Source of the DNA: Chloroflexota bacterium
Lineage (GTDB): Bacteria > Chloroflexota > Dehalococcoidia > JACQUE01
Length of the DNA: 5,725 nucleotides
Assembly (NCBI GenBank): GCA_016210425.1
Contig: JACQUE010000213.1
Coordinates: 1-5,725, forward strand
Reading direction: 5' to 3'
Shown here: positions 1 to 5,615 of the stretch, one piece after another
Numbering within the stretch: the first letter of the stretch is position 1
Layout of the letters: every line of letters starts with the position of its first letter
Made by a program: the position numbers and the translations under genes
Notes under the pieces: generated by a model
What the model saw: only the letters and a program-made list of their open reading frames with translations
What the model was told of the DNA's origin: nothing
Database searches by the model: none

Positions 1-956
1 AACTCCGGATCGCCGTAGCCCTCGCCGCGCGTATAGCGCGTGGCGTTGGGGGCAAGGATGCGGAAGGAGAGCGGGTACTCGGTGCCGTACTCATCCACCA
101 CCGTGCACTTTGCGGAGCGGAACTTGGTAGTCCCCGGCTGCATCTCGATGTCGTAGTCCTTGAAATCCACCAGTCGGATCTGCTCCCTCGGATCCCTCAG
201 GAGCCAGGTTACTGCGCCATCGAAGTGTCCGCCTCGTGTGTCGGCCAGCGTCCCGTTCAGGCGAGGATGTCCGACGTGCTCGTCCAGCCACCACCAAAAC
301 CCGATATCCTCGAACTGGATATGGCTGTGCCAGTGGATGCGGCCATCGCCGGCAGCCATGTCCATCGGCGGCAGCCAACTCTGTATCCTCTCTCCGCCCA
401 GGGTTGCCCAGCACCGATCCCTCTGTCCCCAGCAGTTGTCCGGCGCAATCTGGTATTCCTGGCCGTCCACTCGGAGCTCGCCGCTCCACTTCCCGAGGTG
501 CTCAAAGTACGGCAGAATGCGTGCCAGCCCCTTTTGTCTCGCGAATACGGGCGTCCGCGTTTCCACGGGCTTGAATAGCGTCTCCATAGTGAGGTCGTAG
601 CTTATGCCCCATTCGTTATCCGGTTCGAGCACGAAGCGGGCGCGTTTGAAAGGCTCTAGGACCTCCATGTAGCATGGCCCCACACGGAGGTTCATCCGCT
701 CCGAACGATAGCCCTCCTGCCTCCAGCGACGCGAGTAGCGCAGGTTATACTGTGTATCCCTGTGAACGATGATCTGACCACTCTCAACCACGTTGTTGTT
801 GGGAAAGACGGGCCAGTTGGCACCTACGACGAACCTGCCCTGGGTGTCCATGGCCTGAAACCAGTGCTGGTCGACCCAGCGCGGGTCGCTGTCGTTCACA
901 CAGTCCATCGTGGCTGGGATCTGGTGGTAGAAATGCTCATCGAGGTGGCTTAGCAT
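1..956 (-). CDS. CrtC/AttH-like lipocalin-type protein of unknown function (partial, C-terminus off the left edge)
   Basis: Reading the minus strand from the ATG at 954-956 gives 318 complete codons with no stop before the window edge, so the C-terminus is missing. The start is supported by AAAGGAG at 963-969, six bases upstream. The product is soluble and rich in Trp, Tyr and charged residues, with no signal peptide or membrane segment. The most telling motif is CWGQRDRCW (residues 175-183). It resembles the G-x-RDxxWG-type signature of the CrtC (hydroxyneurosporene hydratase)/AttH-like lipocalin fold, including the uncharacterised DUF7064/DUF7065 proteins. It is followed by an alternating strand-rich half (IHWHSHIQFEDIGFWWW at 207-223). 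Seen: the open frame, motif and codon use. Inferred: family membership, from memory of the motif. The substrate is unknown. It lies 32 nt downstream of a small membrane protein gene and is probably co-transcribed with it, with an Lrp/AsnC regulator divergent from the pair. CrtC activity itself is not claimed. Confidence 0.72.
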   Translation of the reverse strand, partial: MLSHLDEHFYHQIPATMDCVNDSDPRWVDQHWFQAMDTQGRFVVGANWPVFPNNNVVESGQIIVHRDTQYNLRYSRRWRQEGYRSERMNLRVGPCYMEVLEPFKRARFVLEPDNEWGISYDLTMETLFKPVETRTPVFARQKGLARILPYFEHLGKWSGELRVDGQEYQIAPDNCWGQRDRCWATLGGERIQSWLPPMDMAAGDGRIHWHSHIQFEDIGFWWWLDEHVGHPRLNGTLADTRGGHFDGAVTWLLRDPREQIRLVDFKDYDIEMQPGTTKFRSAKCTVVDEYGTEYPLSFRILAPNATRYTRGEGYGDPE

Positions 957-988
957 ATTCTTCTCCTTTCATTGTTACGCATGGTCGT

Positions 989-1183
989 TTATGGAGGGCG
1001 GTGCCTTGGGCCCAGGAAGACCAGGAGCGCCAACCCCAGGGGCAGCCCTATGCACCACCCGACGATCACCCCCAAGAGGGCTGAGGGCACCAGCCACCAG
1101 GTCAGCGCGCCGATTAGCATCAGCAGCGCCACCATCGCGACAAAGGCAGCCAGGAGTTCCGAAAGAAGGCCGGTCCTCAACAT
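989..1183 (-). CDS. Small two-helix membrane protein (hypothetical)
   Basis: This 64-residue protein is almost entirely hydrophobic. Two predicted membrane helices (about residues 9-32 and 34-58) are separated by a Pro at 33, forming a hairpin with a short basic tail (PRHRPP). Codon third positions are strongly G/C-biased, as in the neighbouring genes, which argues that it is really translated. The Shine-Dalgarno is poor (GGAAAG at 1186-1191, very close to the ATG), so expression may be weak. It precedes the lipocalin-like gene by 32 nt on the same strand and is presumably the first gene of that operon. I do not recognise a family. It could be a membrane partner of the downstream protein or an unrelated small protein. 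Confidence 0.6.
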   Translation of the reverse strand: MLRTGLLSELLAAFVAMVALLMLIGALTWWLVPSALLGVIVGWCIGLPLGLALLVFLGPRHRPP

Positions 1184-1259
1184 TTCTTTCCGGTCGAGAG
1201 GGAACTACCGTTAAATGACACTGGTGGCCGACCCCGAATCGTCATCAATCAATACCGTA

Positions 1260-1288
1260 ACCCTAGGAGCTTGAGGGCTTCCTGTCAA
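1260..1288 (-). promoter_or_regulatory. Candidate sigma-70 promoter for the minus-strand membrane protein/lipocalin-like operon
   Basis: On the minus strand a perfect -35 TTGACA (1288-1283) is followed after exactly 17 bases by TAGGGT (1265-1260), a poor -10 keeping only the first two and the last consensus bases. Transcription would start near 1253, about 70 nt before the membrane protein ATG. CTTGA/TCAAG inverted arms (1270-1274 and 1285-1289) lie across the -35 and could be an operator. A weak -10 with a good -35 fits an activator-dependent promoter, but that is inference. Confidence 0.4.
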
Positions 1289-1338
1289 GGAGTCTGTCCC
1301 GCCAATGCCATGATGGTAGTCCCGGCTATTAGTAACTA

Positions 1339-1367
1339 TGGCCTTTTGGCAAGCATGGAGTTACAAT
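1339..1367 (+). promoter_or_regulatory. Possible promoter for the Lrp/AsnC regulator
   Basis: TACAAT at 1362-1367 matches five of six -10 positions. The hexamer 17 bases upstream (TGGCCT, 1339-1344) matches the -35 at only three positions. Transcription would begin near 1374, leaving a leader of about 75 nt. This is a weak call, resting mainly on the -10 and on the expected position in the divergent intergenic region. Confidence 0.28.
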
Positions 1368-1449
1368 GCGCTAGGACGTAATGAGCCGAATCCAACATAA
1401 GGCTGTCAAATGCCTTAGAGTTGAGACCAACCCGGCGCGGAGGTGAACT

Positions 1450-1929
1450 GTGGCTCCCGAACGTCGTGACATTGATTCCACTGACATGAGGCTTATCGGG
1501 CTTCTTCAGGAGAACCCGCGGATGTCGGTGGTTGAAGCGGCTTCCCGTCTGGGTGCATCGCAGCCAACTGTGAGGAAGCGGGTCAGGCGTCTCCTTGAAG
1601 AGGATATCATACACTTCCTCTGCCTGGTCAACCCCGTTAAGATGGGCTACCTGCATGACTGTGTGATCCATATCCAAGTCGAGGCGGGGAAGGCAGAAGA
1701 TGTGGCAGAAAAGATCAGCCAGATGGATGAGGTCAGCTACGTCGCCTATACGCTCGGGCCATACGACCTCTCGGTAGGGGCAAGCTTCACCTCCAGCGAC
1801 GAGATCCACGCGTTTCTCTCGAAGAAGGTCGCGCCTATCGAGGGCGTAGTTCGGACCGATACCTCCTACGTCCTCTCCCTTATCAAACGGTCCTATGGCC
1901 GGCAGCCGCGGTTCAACCATCCTGATTGA
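1450..1929 (+). CDS. Lrp/AsnC family transcriptional regulator
   Basis: This 159-residue protein has the standard length and layout of an Lrp/AsnC regulator. The N-terminal winged helix-turn-helix spans about residues 8-60 (DSTDMRLIGLLQENPRMS, then ASRLGASQPTVRKRVRRLLE), with the recognition helix near 38-49. The C-terminal RAM effector-binding domain covers about 70-147 and includes the family-typical GPYDLSVGA (103-111). The start is GTG, backed by GGAGGTGA at 1439-1446, which favours it over any later ATG. Family members assemble as dimers and octamers and respond to amino acids or other small molecules. The ligand here cannot be read from sequence. The gene is divergent from the membrane protein/lipocalin-like operon and lies 142 nt before the flavoenzyme gene, so both are plausible targets, as is its own promoter. 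The family call is secure; the regulon is inference. Confidence 0.95.
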   Translation: MAPERRDIDSTDMRLIGLLQENPRMSVVEAASRLGASQPTVRKRVRRLLEEDIIHFLCLVNPVKMGYLHDCVIHIQVEAGKAEDVAEKISQMDEVSYVAYTLGPYDLSVGASFTSSDEIHAFLSKKVAPIEGVVRTDTSYVLSLIKRSYGRQPRFNHPD

Positions 1930-2071
1930 TGCACGCCACATTTCCATCGCGTCTACGCCCATCCGTCGCGTTGGACGAGCCACTTTGCGTAACGGCTACG
2001 CCTGATCCAGAATCTCGATACCATATCCCCTGCCAATCGGATAGTACAGGGTCTTAGCAAAGGACTTTCTC

Positions 2072-3058
2072 ATGGGTATCCGTACGGTTCTGTGTGGCCT
2101 GCTTGGTATCGAACACCCGATCATTCAGGGCGGGATGGCGATGGCCGGCAATGCGGAGCTCGCCGCTGCGGTGTCTGAAGGCGGCGGGTTGGGCATGATT
2201 GGCGCGAATCCGGGGTGGGTGCCCAACGACGAGCTTCAGGCCAATCTTAGGCGCCAGATCGCTATTGCCCTCGAACGGACGAAGAAACCGGTCGGCCTGA
2301 ACTTCACCCTCTTCACCATCCCGCCGGAGCAGCGTATCTCGATGATCAATATGGCCGCCGATGCGGGCATTGCTGTCGCCGGCACTTCCGGTGGGAATCC
2401 TGCCGCACTTATCCCCCACTTCCATCAACGCGGTATGAAGGTTATCCACGTCGTCGGAAATGCCAGGCAGGCGATTAGCGCCGCCGAGGCCGGCGCCGAC
2501 GTTGTCGTGGCGGAGGGATTCGAAGCAGGCGGAGTCAACGCTCCCGATGAGATTCCAACGCTGCCACTAGTGCCAGTCGTCGTCGATGCCGTGCGCATCC
2601 CGGTTATCGCAGCAGGCGGCATCGCCGATGGGCGAGGGCTCGCGGCCGCCCTCGCGCTCGGGGCCAGCGGGGTCCAGATGGGAACCCGTTTCATCGCCAG
2701 CGAGGAGTGTCACGCCCATCCTGCCTTCAAAGAGGCGATCTTGCGCGCCAAAGAGACCGATACCGTCATCACCGGGCGCAAGCTCAAACAGGCCTATCGC
2801 ACTCGCCGCACGCCTTTTACCGAGAAGCTCTACGAACTCGACCACTCCGCCGCCACGCCGGAAGATGTCCGTTTAGCGATGGGCAGGGATGCTTCCTGGA
2901 AAGGCCAGTTGGCCGGGGACGCCGAGACTGGGATTATGAGCTTCGGCGTAGGCGCAGCCATGGTACAGGAGATCCTTCCTGCCGCTGAGATCGTCCGGCG
3001 GATCGTCCGCCAGGCCGAACAAGTTCTGCAGAGTATCTCCTCATATCGGCGTCAGTAA
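2072..3058 (+). CDS. Nitronate monooxygenase / FabK-type FMN-dependent TIM-barrel oxidoreductase
   Basis: This 328-residue protein has the full layout of the nitronate monooxygenase (2-nitropropane dioxygenase) family. PIIQGGMA (16-23) is the N-terminal FMN-side strand. VVAEGFEAGG lies at 145-154, IAAGGIADGRGL (179-190) and GVQMGTRF (200-207) form the phosphate-binding end of the barrel, and the C-terminal GQLAGDAETGIMSFGVG (278-294) closes the fold. Known members oxidise alkyl nitronates or act as enoyl-ACP reductases (FabK). Oddly, the residue after EAGG, normally the catalytic His, is Val155, followed by NAPDE. The true reaction may therefore differ, and a specific name would be unsafe. 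The start ATG has AAGGA at 2060-2064, seven bases upstream. The 142-nt gap after the Lrp gene holds only a small GCGTA/TACGC inverted repeat (1987-2001) and no terminator, so co-transcription is possible. Confidence 0.9.
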   Translation: MGIRTVLCGLLGIEHPIIQGGMAMAGNAELAAAVSEGGGLGMIGANPGWVPNDELQANLRRQIAIALERTKKPVGLNFTLFTIPPEQRISMINMAADAGIAVAGTSGGNPAALIPHFHQRGMKVIHVVGNARQAISAAEAGADVVVAEGFEAGGVNAPDEIPTLPLVPVVVDAVRIPVIAAGGIADGRGLAAALALGASGVQMGTRFIASEECHAHPAFKEAILRAKETDTVITGRKLKQAYRTRRTPFTEKLYELDHSAATPEDVRLAMGRDASWKGQLAGDAETGIMSFGVGAAMVQEILPAAEIVRRIVRQAEQVLQSISSYRRQ

Positions 3059-3078
3059 GGTTCGGGTCACCCTTTTTT
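3057..3078 (+). terminator. Weak candidate terminator after the flavoenzyme gene
   Basis: AAGGT (3057-3061) can pair with ACC..TT (3069-3074, one bulged C) around a seven-base loop, followed by the rest of a six-T run (3073-3078). The stem is short and overlaps the stop codon, so this is a weak call based mainly on the T-run. Confidence 0.25.
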
Positions 3079-3080
3079 CT

Positions 3081-3221
3081 CCCCGCGCTTCAGGATTCGC
3101 GGACGCTATCCAGATCACCACAGGCTGGCTGGCCCTCGGCCTCATACTGCTGGTCTCGGCCAGCAGGGCGTTCGGCCGCTGGTGGGCATCGGTGGCGACT
3201 GATCGTCGGCGTTCTCCCTAA
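3081..3221 (+). pseudogene. C-terminal fragment of an unidentified membrane protein
   Basis: A 46-codon stretch ends in TAA at 3219-3221. It reads like the tail of a membrane protein: a hydrophobic segment (ITTGWLALGLILLVSA at residues 12-27), then a basic cytoplasmic-type tail (FGRWW, DRRRSP). Third codon positions are rich in G and C. The frame stays open upstream only to about 2952, inside the flavoenzyme gene, and contains no ATG or GTG, so no intact gene can be built. It resembles the last helix of a transporter, but one helix is not enough to assign a family. It is best read as a decayed remnant. Confidence 0.35.
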
Positions 3222-3565
3222 GACGATGTGCCCAGTATGTATGGTCGGAGGCTCCGTCCGTCTCTCCAGCAGAAGGAGAGCCAACCCTTTTCGCGATCTA
3301 TCCCCAACCTTTCAGCGGCGTTGTGCGCTTGCCGGGTCAATCGCGCCTCATTCGTGAAACCTAGCGCCCACGCGCCGTATATTACTAAGAGGAAGGGACG
3401 AAAGCCCCCACCCCTTGCAGTTTCAACCCTGGCCGGCGGCAGCCGGGCACCTCTACCCAATCAGGCGGCGCAGAAGGGAGAACGTATGCCTCCGAGCTAC
3501 CCCTGCCAGGTGCCATCCCCACGGTGGCCAAGCTTGGCGCAAGGATGCCCAGGAGAGGATGGTAA
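3222..3565. other. Stretch without a recognisable gene
   Basis: Open frames on both strands here are Pro/Arg/Ser-rich and match nothing I recognise. A CTCTCC/GGAGAG hairpin (3262-3280, 7-nt loop) is visible, and TAA at 3563-3565 closes a plus-strand frame directly before the next ATG. The stretch sits between fragments of different genes and is probably degraded sequence. Confidence 0.5.
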
Positions 3566-3685
3566 ATGCGCATTCGTCTGGCATCGATCCACCCCAGGAG
3601 CCTGAGCGGCCAGATCGAGAGCCTAATAGGGCTTGCCGGTGAGTTGAGGCGGCTTGGACACGAAGTGTTACAGTTGGGGGACTAG
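3566..3685 (+). pseudogene. N-terminal fragment of a glycosyltransferase-like (GT4-type) protein
   Basis: The ATG at 3566 opens a 39-codon frame closed by TAG at 3683-3685. Its sequence follows the start of GT-B glycosyltransferases: a short beta strand (MRIRLASIHP), a loop with SGQIESL (residues 14-20), an amphipathic helix, and RRLGHEVLQL leading into the second strand. A real enzyme would continue for about 300 or more residues. Here the next bases are antisense to a MarR-type fragment, so the gene has been cut off. AGGAG at 3551-3555, ten bases before the ATG, is a plausible ribosome binding site inherited from the intact gene. The family assignment rests on one strand-helix-strand unit and is moderate at best. 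A genuine 39-residue peptide cannot be excluded. Confidence 0.4.
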
Positions 3686-3875
3686 ACGAGCGGATGCCAG
3701 AGAGGAGGCTAGGGCACGTAACCCTTTGAGGAGGGCTCCAAGGTCTCCATCGCTCATCTGGAGGAGCGAATCACGCATGCGCGCTCGCTGGCCCTGGCGA
3801 AGCTGTAACAAGCTCTTCACCTTGTGCCGTCAGATCGATGATCGCCCGACGGCGGTCGACCGTGTCCTCTGTCCG
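3668..3875 (-). pseudogene. C-terminal remnant of a MarR family regulator, frameshifted
   Basis: Read on the minus strand, 3875-3804 encodes RTEDTVDRRRAIIDLTAQGE and then ELVT. This is the wing region of MarR regulators, with the family's DRR motif and the following LTxxG. One extra base (position 3803), or an equivalent loss, shifts the frame. From 3802 a second frame of 44 codons continues (LRQGQRARMRDSLLQMSDGD, then a Leu/Ala-rich helix) to TAA at 3670-3668. Together these give the normal MarR C-terminus, the dimerisation helices. The N-terminal helix-turn-helix is absent, because the frame upstream lies in the end of the htrA-type gene and is not MarR-like. The remnant begins two bases after that gene's stop codon. 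The loss of the DNA-reading helix and the frameshift mean it cannot work as a regulator. Confidence 0.62.
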
Positions 3876-3876
3876 T

Positions 3877-5031
3877 CTATGGCGCCTGTTCCAATGCGAC
3901 TTTGATCGTCAATTGCTGCTGGCCCCTCATAACGGTAAGCGTCATGATGTCGCCTGGCTTGTGGGAATCTATAGCCTTGGCCAGCGAAGAGTCGGTATCC
4001 AGAGTGACGCCATCTGCTGCGGTAATCACATCGTTTGACTGAAGGCCGGCGTTGGCCGCTGACGACCCTGGGGTGACCCGCGCGATAAGCATGCCTGACG
4101 ACACAGCAATCCGAAGGCGCGCGGAGATGACTGGGCTGAGCGGTATATAGGTAATGTTCAAGGATGGGTGTATCACTCGGCCCTGCGCAACAAGAGTGTC
4201 AGCGATGGGCTTGGCCGTGGCGATGGATATGGCGAAGCCGATGCCCTGAGCCTGCATCCCCGGCTCAGCCTGCCCGGCGACCAGCGTGTTTATGCCGATC
4301 ACCTCTCCATCAAGATTCACCAACGGACCGCCTGAGTTGCCCGGGTTTATGGGCGCGTCGGTCTGGATAACGTCGAACAGGAAGGGCCCAGCGCCGACGC
4401 CGGTCGCGGAAGGCTCCTGAATGGTCCTACCTAGGGCGCTGATCACCCCCGAGGTTACCGTCGGCCCACCGGTAAGCGCCAGGGCGTTACCGATGGCCAC
4501 GACCCAATCGCCCACCAACAGGATTTTCGAAACGCCGAGCTTCGCTACCGGCAGGTCAGCGGCGCTGATCTGGACCACGGCCAGGTCCGTCTGGGGATCT
4601 CCTCCTACCAGCTTGCCGGGGAATGACCGTCCGTCCGGCAAGGAGACCAACAGTTGCTGGGCGCCCTCTACCACATGGTTGTTGGTCAGGATGTGCCCCG
4701 CTGTGTCGTAGATGAACCCTGATCCCACCCCGGCCGGTATCGTGAATGGACGGTTGAACTGGTCCACCGCGACTTGCTCGCTGGTGATCTGCACTACGGA
4801 CGGCTTAACCTGTTCGGCCACCTGACGGATCGCCGTTCGAAAATCGCCCGACGGGGTGGATGCGGGGGCTGCTGTTGCGGCCAATACGGACGCGGCAGGG
4901 GTAGCCGCTGACGGCGATGGCACTGGTGTTGAGGTTGTCTTGCCACACGCTACCAAAGCGGAGACGGCCAACAGGACTATCGGAATCCAGGTTCGAGTGG
5001 CACGCGCCACAAGCCAATAGCTCGTGTTCAT
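3877..5031 (-). CDS. HtrA/DegP-family serine protease, lipoprotein-type, single PDZ domain
   Basis: The chosen start gives 384 residues. The N-terminus is a signal peptide with a hydrophobic core ending in lipobox LVAC (26-29), so Cys29 is probably lipidated and the enzyme anchored on the outer face of the cytoplasmic membrane. An Ala/Thr/Pro/Ser-rich linker (about 34-61) follows. The trypsin-like domain has all three catalytic residues: His119 in TNNHVV, Asp149 in TDLAVV and Ser233 in GNSGG. One PDZ domain spans about 290-384, with GMLIARVTPGSSAANAGL at 313-330. Such proteases degrade or guard misfolded exported proteins under stress. Single-PDZ members are usually trimers, with the PDZ domain gating activity. 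The in-frame ATG at 5046 was rejected because AGGAGG lies between it and the ATG at 5031. The family call is certain. Whether it equals DegS, DegQ or HtrA of model species is not decidable, so no symbol is given. Confidence 0.95.
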   Translation of the reverse strand: MNTSYWLVARATRTWIPIVLLAVSALVACGKTTSTPVPSPSAATPAASVLAATAAPASTPSGDFRTAIRQVAEQVKPSVVQITSEQVAVDQFNRPFTIPAGVGSGFIYDTAGHILTNNHVVEGAQQLLVSLPDGRSFPGKLVGGDPQTDLAVVQISAADLPVAKLGVSKILLVGDWVVAIGNALALTGGPTVTSGVISALGRTIQEPSATGVGAGPFLFDVIQTDAPINPGNSGGPLVNLDGEVIGINTLVAGQAEPGMQAQGIGFAISIATAKPIADTLVAQGRVIHPSLNITYIPLSPVISARLRIAVSSGMLIARVTPGSSAANAGLQSNDVITAADGVTLDTDSSLAKAIDSHKPGDIMTLTVMRGQQQLTIKVALEQAP

Positions 5032-5037
5032 ATCTCT

Positions 5038-5043
5038 CCTCCT
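5038..5043 (-). promoter_or_regulatory. Shine-Dalgarno site that sets the start of the HtrA-type gene
   Basis: AGGAGG on the minus strand lies six bases upstream of the ATG at 5029-5031, which is ideal spacing. It falls inside the codons that would follow the alternative ATG at 5044-5046 (MRRRDM), so the longer form would begin in front of its own ribosome binding site. This favours the 384-residue product. Confidence 0.85.
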
Positions 5044-5046
5044 CAT

Positions 5047-5353
5047 GCCCCGAATGCGGCAAGTCCGCCCGCAGATTTGCCTAGAGGGAACCCGGCGATA
5101 GCAGTGCGTGTCAGGCGATTGTTGCTATACACTGGCCACTTGGTGGGACAATTCGAGGAGATGAACGAGAGGGATGGCGGTGAAGCCTCATCCCCGAGGC
5201 TGTGCTGGCAGAGCATCCCGTTTACCTCTTCCCCATGCCGCCCCATCGACTGCTACCAACACACTTATTATAAACCCGTATTCCGGCGTTTTGACCGTAT
5301 GCACCACCAACTCTCTGTGTATCCTATGAGGTGAGCGAGGCAGGAAGGACTGA
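5047..5353. other. Upstream region of the HtrA-type gene, no gene recognised
   Basis: A plus-strand frame beginning with TTG (5077) runs to 5334, but it has no ribosome binding site and no recognisable domain. A short plus-strand run around 5181-5272 (ending LLPTHLLL, stop TAA) and a GTG-started 25-codon frame at 5331-5408 have fair codon use and could be remnants. Apart from the weak promoter candidate, I see nothing firm. Confidence 0.4.
5267..5295 (-). promoter_or_regulatory. Possible distant promoter for the HtrA-type gene
   Basis: A perfect TATAAT (5272-5267, minus strand) has GTCAAA (5295-5290) 17 bases upstream, matching the -35 consensus at only three positions. Transcripts would carry a leader of about 230 nt before the HtrA-type gene. 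It is listed because the -10 is exact and no better candidate was found nearer the gene. Confidence 0.22.
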
Positions 5354-5557
5354 CTCGACTCGACGCCCTCCTACCCCACACTTGACGGAAGCCAATGCAA
5401 CCGGCTGAATCCGGCCCATGTGATTGCCTATAGGCAGATGAAGTTGCAGCCCAACACCGCATACTTCGACGTCTGGGTCGAGGTTGAGAATGCGGAGGGC
5501 GCTGGGCCCTTCAAGTCCGATGAGTTTGTTAGGAAAGCGCCGAAGCCCCAGCTTTGA
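5354..5557 (+). pseudogene. Fibronectin type III-like C-terminal fragment
   Basis: After TGA at 5351-5353 the plus strand is open for 67 codons to TGA at 5555-5557. About three quarters of the codons from 5396 to the stop end in G or C, which is higher than on the opposite strand. Residues 31-52 follow the last strands of a fibronectin type III domain: LQPNTAYFDV, then WVEVENAEGAGP, as in the L-P-x-T-x-Y ... V-x-x-x-N-x-x-G-x-G pattern. The C-terminus is charged (KSDEFVRKAPKPQL). No credible start exists: GTG at 5420 and ATG at 5438 lack ribosome binding sites. An overlapping frame at 5331-5408 (PPTPHLTEANATG) might be the missing front half joined by a frameshift. It is probably the 3' remnant of a secreted or surface protein gene. 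The domain match is by pattern only. Confidence 0.35.
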
Positions 5558-5574
5558 TACGTTCGGTAATGATG

Positions 5575-5615
5575 AAAAAGCGGCTAAGGCCGGAATCATT
5601 GATTCCGGCCTTAGC
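5575..5615 (-). terminator. Rho-independent terminator for a gene entering from the right
   Basis: Positions 5583-5598 and 5600-5615 are perfect 16-base inverted repeats around one central base (GCTAAGGCCGGAATCA in the left arm), a GC-rich hairpin of about 14 bp with a 5-nt loop. On the minus strand the stem is followed by CGC and five U (5579-5575), which fits intrinsic termination. On the plus strand no T-run follows. The nearest minus-strand stop codons to the right are TAG at 5716-5714 and at 5710-5708, so the gene it serves probably ends at the window edge. It also lies 25 bases after the plus-strand fragment's stop and might act on both strands. Confidence 0.65.

Noticed and set aside
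91..600. Several open frames on both strands, up to 146 codons
   Set aside because: They overlap the lipocalin-like gene in other frames. Its own frame is open for the whole 956 bases and has the better composition and start site.
1336..1983. A 215-codon minus-strand open frame across the Lrp/AsnC gene
   Set aside because: It is the antisense shadow of a certain gene, has no family resemblance, and is outweighed by the strong Shine-Dalgarno and domain match on the plus strand.
3262..3291. CTCTCC/GGAGAG hairpin followed by TTTT
   Set aside because: The stem is only six pairs and the T-run begins seven bases after it, so a terminator call is not justified.
3228..3605. 125-codon plus-strand frame
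   Set aside because: Its composition is Pro/Arg/Ser-rich with no domain, it lacks a ribosome binding site, and it crosses boundaries of better-supported fragments.
3728..3808. Plus-strand coding-like run (EGSKVSIAHLEERITHARSL) in the same frame as the glycosyltransferase fragment
   Set aside because: At first it seemed a continuation of that gene, but it is antisense to the MarR-type remnant, which is far more convincing, and three stop codons (from TAG at 3683 on) lie between.
5077..5334. TTG-started 85-codon plus-strand frame upstream of the protease gene
   Set aside because: It has no ribosome binding site and no recognised domain, and ends in low-quality sequence. It is not strong enough to call.
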